The notes beneath the pieces were generated by a model. It saw only the letters and a list, made by a program, of their open reading frames with translations. It ran no database searches and was not told the origin of the DNA. Below, piece by piece: positions 11,310 through 23,100 of a stretch of DNA of 64,000 nucleotides. Position 1 is the first letter of the stretch. Each line of letters begins with the position of its first letter. The translations under genes and the position numbers were made by a program. This DNA comes from Gibbula magus (Eukaryota; Mollusca; Gastropoda; Trochida; Trochidae), in contig OW388304.1 of assembly GCA_936450465.1 (NCBI GenBank), positions 13,796,708 through 13,860,707 on the forward strand. The letters run 5' to 3'.

Positions 11310-12284
11310 ATGGAAAACTCAAATGTGACTGAAATCTCATCAAATCGAATTCCAGTATTTGCTTCCATCATTTATGTTGTCATCGGAGCCGTTATCTTCC
11401 TGTTTGCGGTCGTTTCAAACATGGTGATGTTGATAGGTGTTGTGAAATACCACCGTCTCGAGACCGTTGCGAGCAAGATCATTCTCAGCCTCCTCATCGC
11501 CGACCTCTTTCTCATCTCGCTTCTTCCTCTTCGCCTCTTTCTGATGTTTGACAGCAAGTCCCAAACAGTACAGAGCTGTATGAAGGCTTTTCAAGGAATG
11601 TATTTTGCTCTGACTAGCATGCAGACGTGCCTATTGCTTGCTGTCATTGACCGATTTGTTGCCATCTGCTTTGCCTTGAGATACCAGACGATCATGACAA
11701 ACTTAGTTGCGAATGTTTCAATAATTTTCGCGTGGATATATTCATTGATATTTGGACTAATTCCAGATTTCTCTCCATTTATTGTAAATTCTGACGATGC
11801 ACTGATTTGTGAGACAAATCATCTTTTTAGTTACGAATATTATTTATCTTGTTCTTTGAATTTCCTGGCCATGACGATTATGATCATTATCTTCCATGTT
11901 TATATATTGTTGGCTGCAGTGAAACAAGTGCAAAGTTTTAGAGTAGTATCTGCGGGTATCAATACTTCTCATCCAAATTTCAGCAACAGGAATTTCAGAA
12001 TCTTCAAAAAAGGTGCTTTTGTGACAATTTTGTTCACTGTATGTGCTCTGCCATATCATATTCAACAAACCATTTACGTCCACTTTGAAGAAGTAACCCA
12101 AACACAGCGGTACATCGGTCGAGGATTGATGATGTTAGTTGCACTGAATGCAGGACTGAATCCGCTCGTGTTCGTATGGAAGAATAAGTTGTTGAAAAAT
12201 TGTGTGAAGAAAGTGTTCAGAAAAAGACTCAGCAGTGAGGATACCACATCACGACCTTGGAGCAGGGGAGACAATCCAATATAA
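11310..12284 (+). CDS. Orphan class A (rhodopsin-like) G protein-coupled receptor, intronless
   Basis: This 324-aa seven-transmembrane receptor is predicted to act at the plasma membrane; the ligand is unknown. An N-terminal NVT sequon (residue 5) precedes TM1 with Asn37 (1.50). TM2 has LLIADL with Asp65 (2.50). TM3 has Cys90 and DRF at 114-116 in place of DRY. TM4 has Trp142. Cys167 in the second extracellular loop can bond Cys90. TM6 has CALPY (245-249), keeping Pro248 but lacking the usual Trp. TM7 has NPLVF (284-288) in place of NPxxY. A short basic tail follows. The whole receptor is in one exon, as is common in molluscan receptor expansions. It lies 1.7 kb upstream of the first visible NUP210 exon on the same strand, so it may be nested in a NUP210 intron. 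The subfamily cannot be settled by eye. Confidence 0.9.
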   Translation: MENSNVTEISSNRIPVFASIIYVVIGAVIFLFAVVSNMVMLIGVVKYHRLETVASKIILSLLIADLFLISLLPLRLFLMFDSKSQTVQSCMKAFQGMYFALTSMQTCLLLAVIDRFVAICFALRYQTIMTNLVANVSIIFAWIYSLIFGLIPDFSPFIVNSDDALICETNHLFSYEYYLSCSLNFLAMTIMIIIFHVYILLAAVKQVQSFRVVSAGINTSHPNFSNRNFRIFKKGAFVTILFTVCALPYHIQQTIYVHFEEVTQTQRYIGRGLMMLVALNAGLNPLVFVWKNKLLKNCVKKVFRKRLSSEDTTSRPWSRGDNPI

Positions 12285-12494
12285 AGATTAACCCTTTGTT
12301 CAGTAGAGATACAGAATATATTATATAAGTGATATGTTTTCGATGTTTACCACTCAAGGTCCTGAAGAACCTATGTTAACTTGAAAAACAATTTTCTATT
12401 TATTACCAAAATCATTGAATCATATCAACTTTAGCCAAAATCAACCTTTCAATACAGGCTGAATATTTGGCAAGAAACGTGTCTCACCACTTTT

Positions 12495-13025
12495 TGTCCC
12501 CCGCCGCCGCGAAGTGCGGAGCGGGAGATATAGTATTCAGTTCCTTCCCGTTTCTTGTTACCATGATATCTTATGAACGGTTGGACCTAGAGAGTTCAAA
12601 TTTGGTACCAGTCTTCATTATGGGAATACACAGACACCAGTCGATTAAGGTGACCTTGACCTAATTTTCAAGATCAATACGAGACTGAAATTTTTTGGGT
12701 AAAAATCTTGTTACCACAATATCTCATGAACCGCTGTGAGACTTTGATCACTTTAAAATGTTCTTAGCTTGATTCATCATGAACAGCTGCACCTATAGGC
12801 TTCAAATTTGGTACCAGTCTTAAATTGGGGAATACGCAGACACCGGTTGATTTTGGTGACCTTGACATTATTTCCAAGGTCACTACGAGACTTTAATTGT
12901 TTGTCAAGTATTGTTAGCACAATATCTCATGAACCGCTGCACCTATAGGCTTCAAATTTGGTACCAGTCTTCATTTGGGGAATACGCAGACACCAGGCGA
13001 TTTGGGTGACCTTGACATTCACGTT
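12495..13025 (+). repeat. Tandem-repeat element with CCCCCGCC hairpin head
   Basis: The head CCCCCGCC...GCGGGAGATATAG resembles the elements at 44421, 54778 and 19479. It is followed by about three diverged units of ~170-190 bp, each with ATCTCATGAACCGCTG- and TTCAAATTTGGTACCAGTC-like phrases and GTGACCTTGAC motifs. The right end abuts repeat R2 and is not well defined. Confidence 0.6.
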
Positions 13026-13033
13026 TGTTACCA

Positions 13034-13533
13034 CAAGGTTCGCACAGATTTGAAAAGTGCTTGAATTTGAGCGTGTCAGATGAAAAGCCCTTGAAAATAG
13101 CAATATTTTCTCAAAGTGCTTGAAAAGTGCTGGAATGTTATAGCATGTCCTTAAAAAGTGCTGGAATACAGAATACGTTTCCTAATATATGTAATTTAAA
13201 CCGTCAACTTAACTAGATTTAGAAAACAAATTCATTATCGGTAAAATTCCAGACTGTCAATATAAATCTGATTTTAGTTTTGTGCCTGCTGTTTTTGAAA
13301 ACACAAAAAGTGCCTGAATATTATTTGAAATTAAAAGTTGTAATTAAAGACAAGAGTTTAGAAAATGTCTTATTATATTATTTTTATTGTTGTAATCAAT
13401 CAGGGATTGAAGAATTTTGGTTTAACACCAGTGGTGACTTTAGAAACATTAGTGCTTGAAAACTAAGATGATGTCCTTGAAAAGTGCTTGAAAAGTGCTT
13501 GAATTTCATGGGTCCTTGGCTGTATGAACCATG
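13034..13533 (+). mobile_element. Repeat R2, copy 1: CAAGGTTCG-ended DNA element (5-bp TSD)
   Basis: The 500-bp element runs from CAAGGTTCGCACAG to CTGTATGAACCATG; the end complement is CATGGTTCATACAG, an 11 of 14 match. It is flanked by TACCA at 13029-13033 and 13534-13538. The interior has many GTGCTTGAAAAGTGCT repeats. A second copy is at 16558-18337 with a different 5-bp duplication. There is no transposase. Confidence 0.82.
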
Positions 13534-14027
13534 TACCAATACTTGTCTTCATTCAACTCATCTTGCTATCAGCCATGCGTAAGTTACCGAGCAAGGTGTG
13601 AAACATGTACTGGAAATACGATTAGTCAGACAACCATGGAACTTACTGTATTATCGAGGTGATTTGTCATTTGGAAAACATTCGGTTCTCAATGGTAACC
13701 AAGACAATGCGAAAGTTAATTTGATCCAACTTCCTGATTGTGTTGACATTGTTTTGATCTTTAAATAACTTAAGTTTCGATATTTTATTTGCTAATAAGA
13801 CAAACACAAAACTAATTTACAATAGTTAATCAATTAATTGCAGCCTCCTGGTGCATATTGGGGTATTGTTTGTTTGTTTGTATCACCTTCCAACATTATG
13901 TATCATTCAAACTATCCTGTAGCCTGGCCTGAACAATGTTCATGGAACCAACTTTAAACGCAAAAACATCTCACATCGCCTATTTCATCGTCAGATTTTC
14001 CTTTAGCCTATCATTTCTCAATTTCAG

Positions 14028-14159
14028 TGACAGGAGAGATTCTCCGATGCAACGTGATCGTGAGTGAGATCACCAAACTTGTGATCGACACAACCACGCG
14101 ACTCCTCTATCTGGAAGATTCTCCCGAAGAGCTGGTTGCCAGGGGATATGACAGTGAAG
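14028..14159 (+). CDS. NUP210: NUP210 exon 1 of those visible
   Basis: This exon follows TTTCTCAATTTCAG and enters with two bases of a split codon. It encodes TGEILRCNVIV and YLEDSPEELVARGYDSEG, close to the vertebrate GQVLRCDAIV..YLEDSP segment. It ends one base into a Gly codon at GAAG|GTGAGC. Confidence 0.95.
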
Positions 14160-17100
14160 GTGAGCTAGATTAGATTGTACTCCCAAAGTGTAGTATTAGC
14201 ATCAACACCATTACAGGTTTCAAGCATGATATATATAACATATAGTCCTGATTTTATTTTTTCTGACTTTTTCAAATTCGTCTGTTCAAAGAATGGCTTA
14301 CAATATTAGCAGATTTGATGAAAGTTCAATACTCTTGAAATCTGTGTCAAATAATCCCCTCACCTGTGAAATGTTAGCTACTGTTTTTGATGAAATGCTG
14401 TTATTTCCCAGGAAACATATTCTCCAGCCTGGAGGGTATCTCGTTTGATTGGGCGCTGGTGTCGGACACTGAGACCGGGCATGACGTAGTCGACGCCCAC
14501 AATATTCTCAGGTAGGTGCTGCTGAAGTATTTTATCCTTTGGCTAAGATTTTAGTTTCAAGAATAATTATTTTTCAGTGAGGGAAACAAAAAAGATTTAT
14601 ACGCATGGTATTGTGCAACCTTGAAAACTTTGGCGTCAAAAGACCCTTTTTACTTAACCCTTAACTTGCGAATCCCGTAATTATCCGGGAGAGCTATAAG
14701 CAAGTCCAGGTGTCCAGTTACGGATCCCGGATCAAAGAATATCCACGGCCGTCTCTCAGTTTGCGAGCCGTGGCAACGGGTCCCGAGTCAATTGTCTCCG
14801 GGAGTCGCTCCATGAGAATGGCTGTATTTATGCTCCGCGGCCCGCCATGAAAATGAAGCTTTGATCAGTGTCTGGTCGGAATGTCCAGCAAAATTCACAC
14901 CAATTTGCGTGTGCATTGTTGACCCGTAACGCATCGATAATTAGCTTTACAAAGGGCCAATTTTGTCGGGCTTCACCCCGAAGCCTAATTACGCTTGGGG
15001 CTATTTTCACCCACGTGTTTGCATTGCCTTGGGTTTGCCCCGCCCGTACCTGCTATCTGCCTCGCATCTAGCGAGACGGGAAAAAAATCGGTAACTCGCC
15101 TTACTCCCGCACTTCATACCATGTGAGCGAATTGTTTTTTTTCCTTAAAAATTACGGCAAAATAAAGAGGAAAGAATGGACTACATTCCCATATAAAATT
15201 AGCAAATGTCAAAAAAATAATAAAGACACAGCAAGCGCCGTGAAAAAGGTCATGTTTACACTTCATAAATATTGAAACAATCGGCGATTTTCACAACTTC
15301 TTACACATTTATCACGGCTAAAATACTGAATGCATTTTCATAATTTTTATATCACAATAAACCGAAAAGAATAATCTTTTATTCTATATAAAATGCGCAT
15401 ATTTAGCAGCTCCGACTAAGTCAGTTTTTGTGCAGTTTCCGTCGCCGCCGCCGCCGCCGCCGCCACCGCCTGCGCATTTTGTATTCACTATAACTTTTTT
15501 CCTAGAAGGTTTTGAGAACTCATATACATAACTTCTTACTTATGCCCCTGGGGAATTTTTTGACATGTTCATATTCAAGGTCAAAGGTCAAGGTCACAAG
15601 TTCTGAAATCGCTAAAAAAATCCTTGTAAACACGATAACTTGAAAAATATTTGTGCTATCAGGCTCTTATTTGGTGTATATCAACTATGGAGAAAGGCCA
15701 AGATTTGAAAAGGTTTTCGCTAACATTCGTCAAAGGTCAAGGTCACAGCGAGGGCACGACTTAAGCATGCTTTGCGAAAATGTCTTATTTCAACTATTAA
15801 CACTTTGAATCATTACATGATTGTTATACACAATGAAAAGTGATCACTGATTGTGTGAACTTGAATTTAGTAGGTCAAGGTCACGAAATATGGTCAAGGT
15901 AACCAGTTCTGAAATCACTAAATAACCTTTTCCCAAGAAGGTATTAACAACTCTTATACATAGCTTCTTTCTTATAAACCTGGTGGATGATTTTGACATG
16001 TTCACATTCAAGGTCAAGGTCAAGGTCACGAGTTCTGAAATCACTAAAAAAATCCTTGTAAACACGATTACTTGAAAAATATTTGTGCTATCAGGCTCTT
16101 ATTTGGTGTATATCAACTATGGAGAAAGGCCAAGATTTGAAAAGGTTTTTGCTAAAATATGTCAAAGGTCAAGGTCACAGCAAGGTCACAACTGAAGCGT
16201 GCTATTGTGAATATGCCTTATGTTCACAATGAACACTTTGAGTCATTGCATGATTGTTATACACAATGAAAAGTAATCATTGATGGTATGACCTTGAAGT
16301 TCAAGGTCATGAGATATTGGTTAAGGCCATGTTAATCTTTTGATCCAATTTTGAAATCAGAAATAGGTTTAAAGAACAAAGTTGTGAAAAGTGACCCCAG
16401 TGATGATTCAACTTGTTAGAATAACTTGAATAATGAACAAATTTTTGTCCAAAGAAATTCCCATTTTATTTATGCTGAGGAGAAGGCGGAACAGGGAAAG
16501 GCGAGACCCAAAGTTTCGGAGCTGCTCTGCTTTTGCGGTGTCCCGCAAACGCTCTTCCAAGGTTCGCACAGATTTGAAAAGTGCTTGAATTTGAGCGTGT
16601 CAGATGAAAAGCCCTTGAAAATAGCAATATTTTCTCAAAGTGCTTGAAAAGTGCTGGAATGTTATTGCATGTCCTTAAAAAGTGCTGGAATACAGAATAC
16701 GTTTCCTAATATATGTAATTTAAACCGTCAACTTAAATAGATTTAGAAAACAAATTCATTATCGGTAAAATTCCAATTTGTAGCCCACTTCCGATCGATA
16801 AATTCAGGCTTGGTACCGTCTATTGCGCATTTGTAGTGAACGCGGGCGCAAACTTCACGTTTGTGGGACACCAGTTAGGAGCCTCGTTTTCATATCGAAA
16901 GTAGGTCAGGTGCCTGTCATGGCATATCGGTACCATAGTTTTTCTGATTCAAATTTCTTCGTTACGGGGAAGTGTGTGTTAAATAGAACGTGGAAAAGAA
17001 AATATGCCTGGATAAGTGAAACCAACGACAAACACAAGCCAGTGCAAGTACCGGTGATTCGTGAATTTGTTACAGATTAAGATTTTACTACTTTGAATCT

Positions 17101-20100
17101 CGATAAATTTAATAATATCTCAGTCATAAAACATAGATAACATATTGTAACAAAATATGATATATCAATATCGATGTATGGTAAAGCTATTATACAACTT
17201 CAAAATTAATAAACCTATCAAAAACGAATAATTAGCGATATTATTTCACGAGACGTTATGAAGTCAAACACCGTATGATGACGCTACGAACACGCGATCG
17301 CATTTCCATGATGACACACGTTATAAAGAGGTAGGCTTATTTAAAAACTCCAATTTCTATTGCGTTTACATTAGTTCTTTTTATTTTATAATTATTCATT
17401 TACAATTGCGAAATATGTCTCCAAATAAAATATAAAAGTAGTCTTATTAGAATAAGTTCAAATTCGTAACTTGAATAGGAAATAGTCGTATGGGAAATAG
17501 TTGGACCACGTGCTCTGCCGAGTTGTGAGTTTACGTAAATTATATCGCTATTGAAAACGAGTTCCTTTGAATTTAAAATGATTATTTAGAAGGTATATAT
17601 CATTTGGTCCATGGTTTGAACTTTTGATGAACTGTGTGCAATTAAATTATTTGAATTTTTTCGTCTATCTTAACGCAAATTCGCAACTAGCACTGTCGGT
17701 AAATCGAAGTTGGTAAACATTGATTTTAATTTTGAATCATTTTATGCATGTTAATGATAAATTGATAGATATCGTTAATTGCTTTTGTGTTATGTTTAAT
17801 AGTATGCAATGCATGAAGAACCAACAAATAGTAATACTTTCTTATACTTTATTCATTAAACAAATTTTACTTCCGGGTTCGTCTTTTTGGGTCAAAGATG
17901 ATTGAAATCTCCCACTGGTAAAAATTTGAATCTGCATCCCTGCAAGCCACTTTCAATGAAACAAAGTAAGAAAGTAATTGAATAACCTGAAAAAAAGGAC
18001 TTGACTGCAAATTGATTCCAGCAATTTTGACTTACTTGTTTTAAACTTTACAATTTGTAATTTGAAATGTATGTTATTTGTTTCTAAATTTGGACCAAGA
18101 TTGTCAATATGAATCTGATTTTAGTTTTGTGCTTGCTTGAAGTTGTAATTAAAGACAAGAGTTTAGAAAATGTCTTATTATATTATTTTTATTGTTGTAA
18201 ACAATCAGGAATTGAAGAATTTTGGTTCAGTACCAGTGTGACTTCAGAAACATTAGTGCTTGAAAACTAAGATGATGTCCTTGAAAAGTGCTTGAAAAGT
18301 GCTTGAATTCCATGGGTCCTTGGCTGTATGAACCATGTCTTCTAGTTATTCACAGAAATAAAGATACAATTTTACCTTTCTGAGAGGCATGTGAAACCAA
18401 ACGTCACACAAACTAATCAACATATTTTCATCAGTTAAGGTCAAACAACATAACCATATTTGGGTTGACATGTGCTTATTTGTCAACTGGTTCGAGATTA
18501 TGATTTCTTGGAAAAGTACGATGAACGACCGTTTGCAATGCCGCATACATGTTGTAAGTATTTACGATTTTATAGGTGGAAATAAAGACAAACTTTACAT
18601 TACTATAGAATTATAACCAAAGGTCGCATTCTAATAATTTTTATATCATTGTGAAGCTAGACATCTTGTCTTCAATTCGGTAAATAAATGGATTTTTTTC
18701 GTTTCGTATTCATGATATTACGAGGCCCGAATTAAAGACAATCTTTCGAAAGTAATAGAATAAAAACGAAAAATCAGAGCTAGTTGGTGCCAAAGCCCAA
18801 ACTACTGCTGCGAGCTGGGAGCCTGTAAATTCTGCCACAGGGGCTAAAATTGGTAAAATAGAAATACGCAACGAAAGGGTTAATAGAAAGATGAACATTT
18901 TCTATAGCCCTTGTGAGAAGGCACAGACCTTATATAGTTGACACACTGACGACAGACAGAGATAAGCTATTTATTAGGCTGTGTCTGTACGTTGACATTC
19001 ACTATAAACAATTCTTGTCCTGTACAGGGCTAGAAATTAACACTAGTCCTTCAGCCCGAGGCTAGTAAAAATCACTCAGGGCTAGCAAATGTTAGCTTCT
19101 ACTAGCTCTGTGGGCCTTTTAGAAATTTCTGAATCATTGTGAAAAACTCAAAGTATAAGTAGAGATTCTTGTTTTTATCAACAACAATGGTATCAGATGT
19201 GAATGACTGAATTAGGGAAAATACTTGCCATTGTAGTTCAAACTTAACATTTTATATTTGTTTGATGACTAGGAGATACAGGCTATTGGGCTAGAAGAAA
19301 TCAAAATGACCAGCCCTGCAGGCTACCGTATGTTTGAAGTTAGTTTCTACCCCTGCTGTATATATATTTTGCCAGCATAGGTGTGAAAGTACATGGAAAA
19401 TGATTTTGAAACATTCTCGCAAAATAAAATAATTTGTTCATATTTTGAAACTAATGTCCAATGCAATTGTATGTTTTTATACCCCCGACCTAAAAAGGTT
19501 GAGGGTATATAGTAATACCAATGATTCCGTCCGTCCGTCCTTCTGTCCGTCTGTCCTTACGTCCGACCGTCCTTCCGTCCGAAGACAATTTTTGTCCGAT
19601 CGATTACAGAAAAACTATTCATCTCATCCTTTTCAAATTTGGTACATGTCTTGTCCACCACTAGGAGAGGTGCAGTGCGAAGTTTAAACCGAATTGGTGA
19701 ATTTTTGAACTTTTGGCGAATTTTTTTTATTTTTAAACTTAGTCAAATTCTGAGCTTTTTTTGTCCAAATGATTACAGAAAAACTATTCATCTCATCCTT
19801 TTCAAATTTGGCACATGTATGTCTTCTTCACCACTAGGAGATTTGGTGAATTTTGAATTTTTGGCGATTTTAAATATTTTTTTACTTCATCATATTCGGA
19901 GCTAGAATGAATGAAGCTACTTCTGTGTTGTGATTTGTGGTCAATGATCAGTGGTAATAGCAGTAGTGTATTATGTTACCCATACCTTTTCAAGTTACTA
20001 TTATTCCTATTTTTACGTAAACCACCTTTTTTACATGAAGATCGACACTTGTCCTACCCTTTTCACAAACAGTTTAATCTTAGCAATTACATTTCATAGC

Positions 20101-23100
20101 TTATCAATCCTTAGGTGTGCAGACACCTCTCTCTTTAAGTAAAATAATGACGTCAAACTTTAACAGTCGGGGGGTATTAGTGAGCCACGCTCACTTTTTT
20201 GCTTGTTCGTACTTTTTTGACCACATAATTGTTTCCATGGTGTATTGATTCAATGTGACTGGTTGACAGACCCTGTGTGCTCCTTAGTCCATACTCTCAG
20301 TGGTCTTAGCCAATAGCCATGCAGAGAGTGATACACTGAATATATGCAACAGTTGAACACGCCTTTTCAGGAACTACAGGAGATACAGAAGTTTTAGCCA
20401 AATATCTTTATGTTAAAAGAAACTTGCCTCTGACAGACCTCTCAATGGCTGTAAATGCGGGTTTAAAGAAATTTGAGAACTGTTAGCAGATCAGGATATC
20501 AAAACATAATGAGCACATTTGAGATAAAACAAAATGTTTTCTTTTTTTTGATACAACATTCCAGTAACATTTGTTATTAATTGATAAAGACATATCTGTT
20601 TGATTATTTTGTTCAGAATCAAAACGTTTGCGGACTCCCACTACACGACCCCCCATCACATCGCACCGCTAGAGCAGCGGGGGCTCATGGGAGACTGTAT
20701 CCTGGTGGAGGGGATCCGTACTGGCAGCGCCAAGATCAGCATGAAGCTCAAGGATCCCGTCTACAAGGTACACATATTCATTGTTCAATGGTCTTTTTAA
20801 CTAATATCGGCTTGACTTAGACTGCAGGTCCGGTCTACAAGGTATGCAGATCCTTTGTTCAATGGTCTTTCTAACTAATATCGGCTTGACTTAGACTGCA
20901 GGTCCGGTCTGCAAGGTACCCATATTCATTGTTCAATGGTCTTTCTAACTAATAACGGCTTGACTTAGACTGCAGGTCCGGTCTACAGGGTACACATATT
21001 CATCGTTCAATGGTCTTTCTAACTAATATCGGCTTGACTTAGACTGCAGGTCCGGTCTGCAAGGTACACATATTCATCGTTCAATGGTCTTTCTAACTAA
21101 TATCGGCTTGACTTAGACTGCAGGTCCGGTCTACAAGGTATACATATTCATCGTTCAATGGTCTTTCTAACTAATATCGGCTTGACTTAGACTGCAGGTC
21201 CGGTCTACAAGGTACACATATTCATTGTTCAATGGTCTTTCTAACTAATATCGGCTTGACTTAGACTGCAGGTCCGGTCTACAAGGTACACATATTCATC
21301 GTTCAATGGTCTTTCTAACTAATATCGGCTTGACTTAGACTGCAGGTCCGGTCTGCAAGGTACACATATTCATCGTTCAATGGTCTTTCTAACTAATATC
21401 GGCTTGACTTAGACTGCAGGTCCGGTCTACAAGGTACACATATTCATCGTTCAATGGTCTTTCTAACTAATATCGGCTTGACTTAGACTGCAGGTCCGGT
21501 CTACAAGGTACACATATTCATCGTTCAATGGTCTTTCTAACTAATATAGGCTTGACTTAGACTGCAGGTCCTGTTTACAAGGTATACATATTCATCGTTC
21601 AATGGTCTTTCTAACTAATATCGGCTTGACTTAGACTGCAGGTCCGGTCTGCAAGGTACACATATTCATCGTTCAATGGTCTTTCTAACTAATATCGGCT
21701 TGACTTAGCCTGCAGGTCCGGTCTACAAGGTACACATATTCATCGTTCAATGGTCTTTCTAACTAATATCGGCTTGACTTAGACTGCAGGTCCGGTCTAC
21801 AAGGTACACATATTCATCGTTCAATGGTCTTTCTAACTAATATCGGCTTGACTTAGCCTGCAGGTCCGGTCTACAAGGTACACATATTCATCGTTCAATG
21901 GTCTTTCTAACTAATATCGGCTTGACTTAGACTGCAGGTCCGGTCTACAAGGTACACATATTCATCGTTCAATGGTTTTTCTAACTAATATCGGCTTGAC
22001 TTAGACTGCAGGTCCGGTCTGCAAGGTACACATATTCATCGTTCAATGGTCTTTCTAACTAATATCGGCTTGACTTAGACTGCAGGTCCGGTCTACAAGG
22101 TACACATATTCATCGTTCAATGGTCTTTCTAACTAATATCGGCTTGACTTAGACTGCAGGTCCTGTCTGCTTCAAGGTTCTCAGATTCTTTGTTCAATGA
22201 TCTTTCTAACTTATATCGGCTTAACTTGGACTATGAAGAATGAAAAGTTATTTTATGGTCTAACAACTTATTTGTGTTTTTTTGGCGACATTTCAACATA
22301 GATACTTACATTGTTAAGCAAATGATACATATGAAAAATTAAACGTATTAATAAACTGTTACTTCTACAGAACATCGAAGCTGAAGAGGTGCGTATCATG
22401 GTGGTGGCGAACCTGATGTTGAGTCCGCCTGATGCATACCTGCTCAAGTGGGCGACCGTCAAGTACGTCGTGGAGCTCCTCAAACACAACACCCTCACCA
22501 GTGAGTAGACATCTACTTATCACAAATGTAGCAGAAAGAACAAAAAATCATTTGGGGAAAGATGATTGTTGCAGTGTCAATACGAGACTGTTGTTCGATC
22601 TAGTAGGATTTGAAGTAATGCCAAATGAATCTTACGTGTCTAGGAATCTTTTATTTTATCATCACACTCACATTTAGTAGCAATCCAAGTAAAGTGACAC
22701 AATTAGGGGACTAAGAATCTTATGTAGTTCTGTGTCAACGTCTGTGCATTTCCTTTTTCTGGAGCACAGTGTTATGTAATTTTCAAATTTGAAATAATAT
22801 TTGTTGATATGACATTTCTTATTATTCAAAGAACCAATGGAAATTCATCACCGATTCGACAATTCTTATTGTAATTGAATACTGAATATTGTAAAAGGAA
22901 CTCACTATAAAAAGTGTAATGGGAGGTAACTCTTGCAGAGATCCGGATGCCGTCCCAGCAGTACTACTTGGAGTTGAAGGACACGCAGCTGTGTTCTCTG
23001 GACATGCCCACCTCCACCGTCACCGGCCTCGAGTTCGGCTCCACCGAGATTGTGCTCAAGGATAGGAGTATCCTTTCTATGTGACTTGGACAGACGAAAA

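Larger units (their letters stand above)
15416..18895 (+). repeat. Repeat R1, copy 2, split by a nested R2 insertion
   Basis: The copy starts near a (GCC)n run at 15441-15470, then has about two ~432-bp AGGTCA-rich units (15724 and 16156) and the unique tail as in copy 1. The tail is cut at GCAAACGC after 16552 and resumes at TAGTTATTCACAG from 18343, with a 5-bp duplication TCTTC around the intruder. The end near 18880 matches copy 1 near 6820. Confidence 0.82.

Noticed and set aside
19445..20142. Overlapping small plus-strand frames
   Set aside because: They lie in or beside the (GTCC)n tandem-repeat element and have repeat-derived translations.
20768..22185. CRISPR-like array
   Set aside because: Units are 74 bp with no separate variable spacers, the context is a eukaryotic intron, and the unit derives from the neighbouring exon end.
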